Origin: Chitinophagaceae bacterium
GTDB taxonomy: Bacteria > Bacteroidota > Bacteroidia > Chitinophagales > Chitinophagaceae
Reading direction: 5' to 3'
DNA: 64,000 nucleotides
NCBI GenBank assembly: GCA_016719815.1
Contig: JADJYK010000013.1
Coordinates: forward strand, 62,001-126,000
Within the stretch, counting starts at the first letter, position 1. Each line of letters begins with the position of its first letter. The position numbers and the translations under genes are program-made. This document shows, in pieces, positions 9,282 to 16,596 of this stretch. The notes beneath the pieces are model-generated. The model ran no database searches, had not been told where the DNA came from, and was given only the letters and a program-made list of their open reading frames with translations.

Positions 9282-10570
9282 TATTTCTTCATCAACGCTT
9301 CAATCTCCTCCACTGTTATCGGGATATTCTTCATCAAATCAACATATCCGGTCTTAGTAATCCAGAAGTTATTCTCAATGCGTATTCCCATTTGCTCTTC
9401 TTCAATATAAATACCCGGTTCAATAGTAAACAGCATTCCCGGTTTTACTGGTTCGGTGCGGGTTCCTAAATCATGTACATCTACGCCCAGGTGATGGGAA
9501 ATGCCATGATAAAGATATTTGCGGTAAGCCCTGTTCTCCGGGTCTTCATTCTTCACATCAGACTTTCTTATCAGTCCGATTCTTAAGAATTCCTGCGTAG
9601 CAGCATCACCCATTTTGTCTGTATAGTCAACCACACTTATTCCGGGTCTTAATATTGTCTTGGCATAGTTGAACAAATTGAGGCAGGCGTTGTAAACAGT
9701 TTTTTGCCGCCTTGTAAATTTCCCGCTTACAGGTACAGTTCGTGTGAGGTCGGCGCAGTAACCACCATATTCAGCGCCAAAATCCATAAGAATCAATTCT
9801 CCTTCTTTGCATTCCTCATTATTGCTTACATAGTGCAAAATTCTGGCCCTGTCTCCACTGGCGATGATGCTGCCATAAGCTTCACCTGTTGCCCTTTGCG
9901 ACAGGAATGAATGCATAATTTCTGCTTCAATCTCATACTCCATCACACCGGGTTTAATAAAACCAAGCAGGCGGCGGAATGTTTTATCAGTTATATCACA
10001 GGCTGTCTGCATTACTTCAACCTCAAGCTTTGTTTTGATGCCACGCAGTTCTTTCAGCATTTTTGCAGCCCTAATATAATTATGCAGCGGATAACGGGCT
10101 TTCGTCTCATCAATAAAACGGTATTCCCTGGTGCGGATAAGACTGGCCTTGCGGTCGTTCTCATTGCTGTCAAGGTAAATATTATCGGCGAGGTGAATCC
10201 ACGGCTGCAACAAAGCATCAATACTATCTAGCCATACTATTGTTTTAATACCGCTTAAAGCCTGTGCTTCGTTCACTCTTAACCGCTTGCCGTCCCATTT
10301 TTCTTTCATTTCGTTAGGACGTACAAGCACCAGCACTTCACGGTACTTCGGATCCGTATTATCCGGGAACAGTATCACCATGCTGTCCTCCTGTGTAATA
10401 CCGCTGAGCCAGTACAGGTCGCTGTTCTGCTTAAAACGGTATAACTGATCACCATTGGTAGGCATCTCATCATTGCTTACAAAAATGGCGATAGAGTTTT
10501 TCTGCATTTGTTTTACAAAACGCTGCCGGTTCTGAACAAATATCTCGGGGTTGAGAGGCAAATTCTTCAT
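9281..10570 (-). CDS. pepP: Xaa-Pro aminopeptidase (M24B)
   Basis: A 429-residue cytosolic metallopeptidase that removes N-terminal residues preceding proline. Residues 1-140 form the aminopeptidase P N-terminal domain (RQRFVKQMQKNSIAIF, LYWLSGI). The pita-bread domain follows, with metal ligands in LMDFGAEYGGYCADLTRT (two Asp), HGISHHLGVDVHD (His), FTIEPGIY (Glu) and GIRIENNF (Glu). No signal peptide is present. The reading frame is uninterrupted and the start MKNLPLNPEIFVQNRQ is typical for the family. Confidence 0.92.
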   Translation of the reverse strand: MKNLPLNPEIFVQNRQRFVKQMQKNSIAIFVSNDEMPTNGDQLYRFKQNSDLYWLSGITQEDSMVILFPDNTDPKYREVLVLVRPNEMKEKWDGKRLRVNEAQALSGIKTIVWLDSIDALLQPWIHLADNIYLDSNENDRKASLIRTREYRFIDETKARYPLHNYIRAAKMLKELRGIKTKLEVEVMQTACDITDKTFRRLLGFIKPGVMEYEIEAEIMHSFLSQRATGEAYGSIIASGDRARILHYVSNNEECKEGELILMDFGAEYGGYCADLTRTVPVSGKFTRRQKTVYNACLNLFNYAKTILRPGISVVDYTDKMGDAATQEFLRIGLIRKSDVKNEDPENRAYRKYLYHGISHHLGVDVHDLGTRTEPVKPGMLFTIEPGIYIEEEQMGIRIENNFWITKTGYVDLMKNIPITVEEIEALMKK

Positions 10571-10751
10571 ATAGCTGGTTTATGATTAAGAATATGTATT
10601 TATGTGTTAAAGATAACCGGATAAAGGTAAAAATGATTGACCGCCCTGCAAAACTTAATAAGCAGACAGCCGGAATACAGGTTTTGTACAGTTTTTAACT
10701 TTTCTTACAAAGCCGGGAATAATTTTTATACAATACAATCGTTTAAACGAA

Positions 10752-11285
10752 ATGAAACACATCTGCATCCTTTTATTAGTATTTTCCCCGATTATATCTA
10801 TCTCACAAGAAGAAATAGGAGAATACCTGAAATGGAGTGCCGTCCGAAAACTTACATGGGCCGATTATAAAGCCAGCCCCGATACTGACAGCGATGCAGC
10901 AGCTTCCACCACCACATCTTTAAGCATCGAATACAATATCAGCAGTAGCGGATTTGGCTATAAGATAAAATCCCGGTTCTCTAAAACAAACTCATGGGTG
11001 CTGCATAAGACCGATTACATTCTTAGCCATGAACAGGGCCATTTTGACCTTGCAGAAGTTTTTGCACGAAAACTACATAAGCAGATGAATGAATATATTT
11101 TTAACAAAAGAACCTATCAGAAAGATTTAGATAAAATCTACAAAATAATTACCGAAGAAAAAACCAAGATGCAGGATAACTACGACCGGGAAACCCGTCA
11201 TAGCATTAACAGAGAAAAACAGGCTGAGTGGCTGAAGAAGATTAAGCATATGCTGGAGGAATATCAAGCATGGGCTCATTACTAA
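10752..11285 (+). CDS. DUF922-family secreted protein, putative zinc protease
   Basis: 177 residues with a signal peptide (MKHICILLLVFSPIISISQ). LTWADYKASPDTDS is the characteristic start of DUF922. LSHEQGHFDLAE contains HEQGH (His93-His97), a HExxH-type zinc site, and Glu/His-rich helices follow to EYQAWAHY. The family is described as predicted secreted zinc-dependent proteases, but substrates are not established. The gene converges with the next one and overlaps its stop by four bases. Confidence 0.75.
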   Translation: MKHICILLLVFSPIISISQEEIGEYLKWSAVRKLTWADYKASPDTDSDAAASTTTSLSIEYNISSSGFGYKIKSRFSKTNSWVLHKTDYILSHEQGHFDLAEVFARKLHKQMNEYIFNKRTYQKDLDKIYKIITEEKTKMQDNYDRETRHSINREKQAEWLKKIKHMLEEYQAWAHY

Positions 11286-11711
11286 AAACGGAATGTTTGC
11301 CGGTAATACGCTTTTACACAATACCCGTGCTGTATGGCCGGAAACCAGGGGCCAGATAATTTAAGCACACGTACCGCCTCATCAAACTTTTGTACCACAG
11401 TCCTGTCCAGCAATCTGAAATCTGAAAGCATTCCGTTTTTTGTTCACCATAAAATGAACCGTAAACTCATGCTTCTTTCCAGTGAAATCCCTATACAAAT
11501 TTTTTTTCAAAAATTTGTTCCACTCTTCTTCTCCTCCAGGATACCGTGCCGGTTGTTCTGATCGGTCAAAGATTTTATTATCATCCCCATCCTGTTTAGA
11601 GTATTTGCAGGAGCAGATATTATCTCTTACGGTAAAAATAGTGTCGGTATATTCTTGCGAAGAAACCCGCAACGCAATAAACAAAAAAAGAAAAAAGACT
11701 GATAGCTTCAT
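11282..11711 (-). CDS. Small TonB C-terminal-like protein (one frameshift)
   Basis: The protein has a signal peptide (MKLSVFFLFLFIALRVSS) and a single domain of the TonB-C type: ARYPGGEEEWNKFLKKNL, then FTVHFMVNKNGMLSDFRL, FDEAVRVLKLSGPWFPA and a final CVKAYYRQTFRF. There is no proline-rich linker, so it is not a classical energy transducer; such stand-alone domains are common in Bacteroidota and their role is unclear. The run of six T at 11436-11441 is one base too long. Correcting it replaces a premature stop with the expected TonB-like C-terminus ending at 11282. Confidence 0.7.
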
Positions 11712-11720
11712 CCCGTTATT

Positions 11721-12359
11721 TTAAAACAGTCCGTATAACTCTGCGTCCACCTTGCGGATGATTTCTCCAAAGTCTTCATCTCTTTCGGCAAACTTGTTCC
11801 TGTCTACATCAATAATCAGCAGTTTGCCCTCTTTGTATTCGCTTATCCATTTGTTATAGTATTCGTTTAGTTTTTTAAGGTAGTCAAGACGAATATTCTC
11901 TTCATATTCCCGTCCTCTTTTTTGAATTTGTCCTACCAGTGTAGGTACTGAGGCATTCAGGTATATCAGCAGATCGGGGGGTTGAACTAATGTTTTCAAT
12001 GTCTGAAAAAACTGATAGTAATTTTCAAAATCTCTCTTAGTCATCAGCCCCATTTCGTGCAGGTTGGGGGCAAAGATGTTGGCATCTTCATAAATGGTGC
12101 GGTCCTGAATCACTGTTTCAGTGCCTTTTTGTATTTCTACCAATTGCTGCAAGCGGCTGTTTAAAAAATAAATCTGCAGGTTAAAACTCCAGCGGTTCAT
12201 GTCCTCATAAAAATCATTGAGGTAGGGATTATGATCCACATCCTCAAAGTTGGGAATCCACTTGTAATGCTTGCTCAACATTTCGGTTAGAGTAGTTTTG
12301 CCGGCACCAATATTTCCGGCCACTGCAATATGTTTTGGTTTTGATTTTGACTTTGCCAT
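11721..12359 (-). CDS. Deoxynucleoside kinase (dCK/dGK family)
   Basis: A 212-residue kinase of nucleoside salvage. The P-loop is AVAGNIGAGKTTL and the catalytic/arginine motif is VIQDRTIYEDANIF. RWSFNLQIYFLNSRLQQ gives the substrate-pocket helix, and RGREYEENIRLDYLKKLNEYY the lid and ERS-like region. It phosphorylates deoxyadenosine, deoxyguanosine or deoxycytidine; specificity cannot be read from the sequence. A Lys-rich start (MAKSKSKPKHIAV) precedes the P-loop. A CCCCTAAAGGGG palindrome abuts its start codon. Confidence 0.88.
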   Translation of the reverse strand: MAKSKSKPKHIAVAGNIGAGKTTLTEMLSKHYKWIPNFEDVDHNPYLNDFYEDMNRWSFNLQIYFLNSRLQQLVEIQKGTETVIQDRTIYEDANIFAPNLHEMGLMTKRDFENYYQFFQTLKTLVQPPDLLIYLNASVPTLVGQIQKRGREYEENIRLDYLKKLNEYYNKWISEYKEGKLLIIDVDRNKFAERDEDFGEIIRKVDAELYGLF

Positions 12360-12382
12360 GCCCCTATCCCCTAAAGGGGAAT
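12360..12382 (+). repeat. CCCCTAAAGGGG palindrome, copy 1
   Basis: GCCCCTATCCCCTAAAGGGG forms a short GC stem immediately upstream of the kinase start codon. A second copy in opposite orientation lies at 12449-12472 and a third at 18379-18404. Confidence 0.6.
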
Positions 12383-12447
12383 ATTTGAATTAGTTAAAAA
12401 TTGTTACTGCGATAAAAGTATTGAATTCTGGTTAAGGAAAAATTTAC

Positions 12448-13496
12448 TTACCCCCCTTCAGGGGTTGGGGCGAAATAGTTCAACCCGATTGCCTCTCTTA
12501 CCAGTTGCATCGTAGCTGCAGCACTATTCCGGGCTTTTTTCGGCGCCTTTTTTCCATCACTTCTTTCAGGTATTTCTCATCGTTACGGATATTTTCCGCC
12601 TTTTCACGGATGGGACTGATAAATGTAACCATATCCTCAGCCAGCTGCTTTTTCATATCGCCATAGCGAATTGTACAGTTGCTGAAGTCTGCTTCAAACT
12701 TCTGCACCACATCAGCATTGCTTACCAGGTTCATCAGCAAAAAGATGTTTTCAATATAATCGGGCTTTGAAGAGTTAGGTTCAGTCGGGCCGCTGTCTGT
12801 CTTTGCCTTCATCACTTTTTTGCGAATCAACTCATCACTATCCGATAAATACAATGTGGCATATTGGTTTTCGCTTTTACTCATCTTCCCGGCACCATCA
12901 AGGCTGGGCACTTTTACCAGTTCGTCGCCATAGTTAAAGGCATGCGGCTCAGGAAACACGTCGCCATAGCGATGGTTAAAACGGTTGGCAAAATTGCGGG
13001 CCATTTCCAGGTGCTGCTCCTGGTCTTTACCCACCGGCACATATTTGGCACGGTGCAGGATGATATCTGCGGCCTGTAATACAGGGTAAGTGAGCAAACC
13101 GGCATTTACGTTCTCCGGCTGCAGCCTTACTTTATCTTTAAAAGTGGTCGTTTTTTCCAGTTCGCCTTTATAGGCAAGCATATTCAGGTACAGCTATAGT
13201 TCAGCCGTTTCGTGTACATGGCTCTGGCAATAGAGGGCTACTTTGTCAGGATCAAGGCCACAGGCAATATTCTCGGCCAGCACCCGCTGCACATTGCCCT
13301 TCAGTTCCTTTGTATCGGGGTGAGTGGTTAGAGAATGGAGGTCGGCCACCATAAAGTAGCATTCAAACTCCTCCTGCATCCTTACATAATTTCTGACGGC
13401 ACCAAAATAATTGCCCAGGTGCAGAAAACCGGTAGGCCGGATGCCACTCATTACTACCTGTCTGCCGGGAGGCATGGTTTCATTCTTCTTTTCCAT
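12448..13496 (-). CDS. trpS: Tryptophanyl-tRNA synthetase (two frameshifts and one in-frame stop)
   Basis: Class I synthetase that charges tRNA-Trp. The HIGH equivalent is GIRPTGFLHLGNYFGAV and the KMSKS loop is GAGKMSKSENQYA; VPVGKDQEQHLEMARNFANRF is also diagnostic. An in-frame TAG lies at 13194-13196, where relatives have Tyr (...AEL-stop-LYLNM). Two runs of six T (12535-12540 and 12548-12553) are each one base long; correcting both gives VMEKGAEKARNSAAATMQLVREAIGLNYF. The frame then reads APTPEGG from the palindromic repeat before TAA at 12448. Being essential and otherwise conserved, the gene is probably functional and the breaks are likely sequence errors. Confidence 0.88.
12449..12472 (-). 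repeat. CCCCTGAAGGGG palindrome, copy 2, overlapping trpS
   Basis: On the minus strand GCCCCAACCCCTGAAGGGG is the same element as copy 1. It encodes the last residues of TrpRS (APTPEGG) and contributes to the stop codon. With copy 1 it forms an inverted pair about 66 bases apart. Confidence 0.6.
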
Positions 13497-13505
13497 ATCA
13501 GGCGG

Positions 13506-13513
13506 CGAAGATA
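13506..13513 (-). promoter_or_regulatory. -7 box upstream of trpS
   Basis: TATCTTCG on the minus strand, nine bases before the trpS ATG. It is a variant of TAnnTTTG. No convincing -33 element was found. Confidence 0.35.
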
Positions 13514-13594
13514 AATGAAGTTTGCGGTTTAACCCCTACCGCATAACGCCTTGCCACCCATCAAACCATTCTACAAAACCAAAAAAGGATAAAC

Positions 13595-13602
13595 TATCTT
13601 TG
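13595..13602 (+). promoter_or_regulatory. -7 box upstream of gatC
   Basis: TATCTTTG, a full match to TAnnTTTG, four bases before the gatC ATG at 13607. Transcription would begin at or next to the start codon. Confidence 0.45.
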
Positions 13603-13606
13603 GCTT

Positions 13607-13903
13607 ATGGAAGTAAACGACCAAATGGTGGACAAACTGGCGCATCTTTCCCGGCTGCATTTTAACGATGCCGAGAAAGGTGAAATAAAGCATGACCTGC
13701 AGCGAATGATTGGTTTTGTGGAGAAACTGAATGAACTGAACCTCGAAGGAGTAGAACCGCAACTTTTTATGAGTGATGAGGTAAATGTGCTGCGAAATGA
13801 TGAGGTAAAAGGCTCCATCAGCCGGGACGAAGCACTGAAAAATGCACCGCTGCATGACGGGCAGTTTTTTAAGGTGCCGAAAGCAATAATAAAACCAAAT
13901 TGA
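13607..13903 (+). CDS. gatC: Asp-tRNA(Asn)/Glu-tRNA(Gln) amidotransferase subunit C
   Basis: 98 residues: VDKLAHLSRLHFNDAEKGEI in the N-terminal helix and MIGFVEKLNELNLEGVEP in the second, then LRNDEV and the ALKNAP...FFKVPK motif near the end. GatC wraps around GatA and stabilises the GatCAB complex that converts mischarged Glu-tRNA(Gln). gatA is about 17 kb away at 30950 and gatB is outside the window, so the subunits are dispersed. Confidence 0.92.
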   Translation: MEVNDQMVDKLAHLSRLHFNDAEKGEIKHDLQRMIGFVEKLNELNLEGVEPQLFMSDEVNVLRNDEVKGSISRDEALKNAPLHDGQFFKVPKAIIKPN

Positions 13904-13980
13904 CAAATTCCAAATCCCAACAGTTTCAAACTGGAAGGAATCTCATACTGGAATTTGGAATTTTGTAATTGGAATTTATA
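13902..13980. repeat. Word-repeat hairpin (GGAATTTGGAATTT type)
   Basis: AAATTCCAAATCCCAA and TTTCAAACTGG on the left face TACTGGAATTTGGAATTTTG and AATTGGAATTT on the right. The two sides are imperfect complements and fill the gap between gatC and the ABC ATPase gene. Confidence 0.5.
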
Positions 13981-13982
13981 GT

Positions 13983-14693
13983 ATGAACAGTATTATCCAT
14001 CTCGACAACATCCGCAAGAGCTACTTTATGGGCAGGCAGGAACTGCCCGTGCTGATGGGCATTTCTCTCGATATTTTTAAGAACGAATATGTGGCATTGA
14101 TGGGGCCTTCCGGCTCCGGCAAAAGCACCCTGATGAATATAATCGGCTGCTTGGATACTCCTACCGGGGGCACTTATATTCTCAACAACAATGATGTGAG
14201 CAAGATGCGGGATAATGACCTTGCAGAAGTAAGAAATAAAGAAATTGGCTTTGTTTTTCAGCAGTTCAACCTGCTGCCCCGTCTTACCGCCCTGGAAAAT
14301 GTGGCCCTGCCACTGGTATATGCAGGTATCGGGAAAAAACAAAGAAACGAAAAGGCAAAACAGGTGCTGGAAATGGTTAACCTTACCGACCGAAGCCATC
14401 ACAAACCCAACGAAATGAGCGGCGGACAGTGCCAACGAGTGGCCATAGCAAGGGCATTGGTTAACAATCCATCACTGATACTGGCAGACGAACCAACCGG
14501 AAACCTTGACACAAAAACCTCTTATGAAATCATGGAGATTTTCAACAAAATCCATGAAAACGGAAACACCATTGTGCTGGTAACCCACGAAGAAGATATT
14601 GCCAACCATGCCCACCGGATTGTGCGGTTAAGAGATGGTATTGTGGAAACAGATAAAAAGAATGAGCATACGGGCAAGTATGTTCATCACTAA
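13983..14693 (+). CDS. ABC transporter ATP-binding protein (MacB/LolD-type)
   Basis: 236 residues with Walker A GPSGSGKST, Q-loop FVFQQFNLLPRLTALENV, signature MSGGQCQRVAIARAL, Walker B SLILADEPTGNLD and the His-switch VLVTHEEDIA. The family handles lipoprotein release, macrolide or peptide export, or cell-division signalling through a MacB/FtsX-type permease. No permease gene is adjacent, so substrate and partner are unknown. The signature reads GGQCQ instead of the usual GGQQQ. Confidence 0.8.
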   Translation: MNSIIHLDNIRKSYFMGRQELPVLMGISLDIFKNEYVALMGPSGSGKSTLMNIIGCLDTPTGGTYILNNNDVSKMRDNDLAEVRNKEIGFVFQQFNLLPRLTALENVALPLVYAGIGKKQRNEKAKQVLEMVNLTDRSHHKPNEMSGGQCQRVAIARALVNNPSLILADEPTGNLDTKTSYEIMEIFNKIHENGNTIVLVTHEEDIANHAHRIVRLRDGIVETDKKNEHTGKYVHH

Positions 14694-14757
14694 AAAAACT
14701 GGCTGGTTATTGCAACTTTTACCGGCCGCAGTTGTTATCAAACCTTTATTATTCATC

Positions 14758-15315
14758 ATGGCATTTAAGATATATACAAAAACAGGCGACAAAGGCACCA
14801 CATCACTTATTGGCGGCACTAAAGTATCAAAGTCGCACCTGCGAATAGAAGCCTATGGCACTGTTGACGAACTGAACTCATACATTGGGCTTTGCCGTGA
14901 TATTTTTAACGATACAGCCAGCCAGGAAACGTTGAAGGAAATACAGGACAGGCTTTTTACGATCGGTTCTTCTCTTGCCTGCGACCCCGAGAAGGAACCA
15001 AAAATGCAGATACCCGATTTAAAAGAATCTGATGTGGAACTGCTTGAAAGAGAAATAGACAGGATGAATGAAGTTCTGCCGGAAATGAAAAATTTTATCC
15101 TGCCGGGTGGCCATGCTAATGTTTCTCATCTGCATATTGCCCGCTGCGTATGCCGCCGGGCCGAACGCAATACCGTTCACTTACAGGAAGCGGGCAGTTT
15201 AGTTGAACCTATTGTGATAAAATACCTGAATCGTCTGAGTGATTATTTATTTGTGTTAAGCAGGTATGCTGCGCATAAATTGGAAGCAGAAGAAATTCCC
15301 TGGAAACCGAGATAA
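14758..15315 (+). CDS. Cob(I)alamin adenosyltransferase, PduO type
   Basis: 185 residues from the ATG at 14758 (MAFKIYTKTGDKGTTSLIGG); the longer in-frame extension upstream has no family similarity. KIYTKTGDKGTTSL binds ATP, AYGTVDELNSYIG and ILPGGHANVSHLH are conserved, and CRRAERNTVHLQ holds the catalytic Arg pair. The trimeric enzyme transfers adenosyl from ATP to cob(I)alamin, making coenzyme B12. No other cobalamin gene is nearby. Confidence 0.88.
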   Translation: MAFKIYTKTGDKGTTSLIGGTKVSKSHLRIEAYGTVDELNSYIGLCRDIFNDTASQETLKEIQDRLFTIGSSLACDPEKEPKMQIPDLKESDVELLEREIDRMNEVLPEMKNFILPGGHANVSHLHIARCVCRRAERNTVHLQEAGSLVEPIVIKYLNRLSDYLFVLSRYAAHKLEAEEIPWKPR

Positions 15316-15425
15316 ACGAAGTAAGAGGTACGATGTCAGAGGTCGAAGTTGGAAGTATGAAGTACGATTACATACCTCAACTCTCAACGTTAAACCCTTC
15401 AACCTTTAAACCATTCAACCTTTCA
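15316..15425. repeat. Word-repeat region
   Basis: Two sets of words, AAGTAAGAGGTACG..GAAGTTGGAAGTATGAAG and CTCAACTCTCAACG..CCTTCAACCTTTAAACC, lie back to back between convergent genes. The second set is partly complementary to the first. No gene is seen. Confidence 0.4.
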
Positions 15426-16076
15426 TCCCACAATCTTTCCATCTTTCATATTCAGAACTCTGTCGCTCAATTGCGCCAGTTCTTCGTTGTGTGTAACAAT
15501 AAGAAAAGTCTGGTTGAATTTATTCCGCAAATCAAAAAACAGATTGTGAAGTTCCTTGGCATTCGCAGAATCGAGGTTGCCAGTAGGCTCATCTGCCAAA
15601 ATGATATCCGGTGTATTGATTAAAGCCCTTGCTACGGCCACCCGCTGCTGTTCGCCGCCTGAAAGCTGGTTTGGTTTGTTTTCCATTCTTTCTGACAGGC
15701 CCAGCATATTCAACAGTCTTTCAGCTTCTGCTTTTACTTCTGTCTTTTTTCTGCCTGCCAGCCAGCCCGGAATGCAAACATTTTCCAATGCAGTAAACTC
15801 CGGCAATAAATGGTGAAACTGAAATACAAAACCAATATGTTTATTCCTGAATGATGCCAGTTTGTTACCGGTAAGTGAACTGATGGTTATTTCGTTCATC
15901 ATCACCGTTCCGTTATCGGCCTTATCCAACGTTCCAAGTATATGCAGCAATGTACTTTTCCCTGAGCCGGATGGCCCCACAATGGAAACTACTTCGCCTT
16001 TTTTAATTTCTAAATCAACACCCCGAAGTACCTCTACTGTACCATAACGCTTATGTATATTTTTACCTGTCAGCAT
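15423..16076 (-). CDS. lolD: Lipoprotein-releasing ABC transporter ATPase LolD
   Basis: 217 residues from the ATG at 16076 (MLTGKNIHKRYGTVEVLRGVD); the extra upstream codons are not conserved-looking. Walker A is VGPSGSGKSTLLHILGTLD, the Q-loop is FVFQFHHLLPEFTALENV, the signature LSGGEQQRVAVARAL and Walker B IILADEPTGNLD. The LGTLD and QFHHLLPEFTALENV segments are typical of LolD, which powers extraction of lipoproteins from the inner membrane. The LolC/E permease is elsewhere. Confidence 0.82.
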   Translation of the reverse strand: MLTGKNIHKRYGTVEVLRGVDLEIKKGEVVSIVGPSGSGKSTLLHILGTLDKADNGTVMMNEITISSLTGNKLASFRNKHIGFVFQFHHLLPEFTALENVCIPGWLAGRKKTEVKAEAERLLNMLGLSERMENKPNQLSGGEQQRVAVARALINTPDIILADEPTGNLDSANAKELHNLFFDLRNKFNQTFLIVTHNEELAQLSDRVLNMKDGKIVG

Positions 16077-16197
16077 GCATCCAATTTGTTGTTTTGTATA
16101 TCCAAATATCAGCAAATAGCAGCCTGTAGCAAAAATACAATTGAAAATCAGCTATTATTGAAAAGAAACCCCACAAAAACGGTCTGACAACTTAGGA

Positions 16198-16228
16198 TTT
16201 GGAAAATTCGTTAATACAGCTACATTTG
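16198..16228 (+). promoter_or_regulatory. Promoter for the DUF2795 gene
   Basis: TTTG (16198-16201), a 19-base spacer and TACATTTG (16221-16228) match both elements of the Bacteroidota consensus. The leader to the ATG at 16295 is about 60 bases. Confidence 0.7.
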
Positions 16229-16294
16229 CGGAAATTTTGGGGGACATCCTCCGGAAAAAAGTAAAGTTTGATTTCTCAACAAAACGATTAGAAG

Positions 16295-16516
16295 ATGTTC
16301 TGGACACTTGAATTAGCCTCGTACCTTGAAGATGCGCCCTGGCCCGCCACTAAGGACGAATTGATTGACTTCGCTATCCGTAGCGGAGCACCTATCGAAG
16401 TCGTGGAAAACCTGCAGGAACTGGAAGATGAAGGAGATGTGTACGAAACCATCGAAGACATCTGGCCCGATTATCCCACACAGGACGACTTCCTATTTAA
16501 TGAAGACGAGTACTAA
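16295..16516 (+). CDS. DUF2795 small acidic protein
   Basis: 73 residues: MFWTLELASYLEDAPWPATKDELIDFAIRSG then VVENLQELEDEGDVYETIEDIWPDYP. It matches the DUF2795 pattern of a short helical domain with a PATKDEL(I) core and an acidic tail. The function is unknown; the family is widespread and highly conserved in Bacteroidota. It has its own promoter and terminator, so it is a single-gene unit. Confidence 0.8.
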   Translation: MFWTLELASYLEDAPWPATKDELIDFAIRSGAPIEVVENLQELEDEGDVYETIEDIWPDYPTQDDFLFNEDEY

Positions 16517-16539
16517 CCCTTTAAAAAAGATTAAAATGA

Positions 16540-16566
16540 GAAAAGCTGCTCAAAAGGCAGCTTTTC
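16540..16566. terminator. Bidirectional terminator
   Basis: GAAAAGCTGC (16540-16549) and GCAGCTTTTC (16557-16566) form a perfect 10-bp stem around a seven-base loop. It lies between the convergent DUF2795 and acyl-CoA dehydrogenase genes. Confidence 0.7.
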
Positions 16567-16596
16567 CCGTTTCATATAGCAAAGCAATCGTCTCGG

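Noticed and set aside
13983..16076. The two ABC ATPases as subunits of one transporter
   Set aside because: They are on opposite strands, separated by an adenosyltransferase gene and word repeats, and each lacks an adjacent permease.
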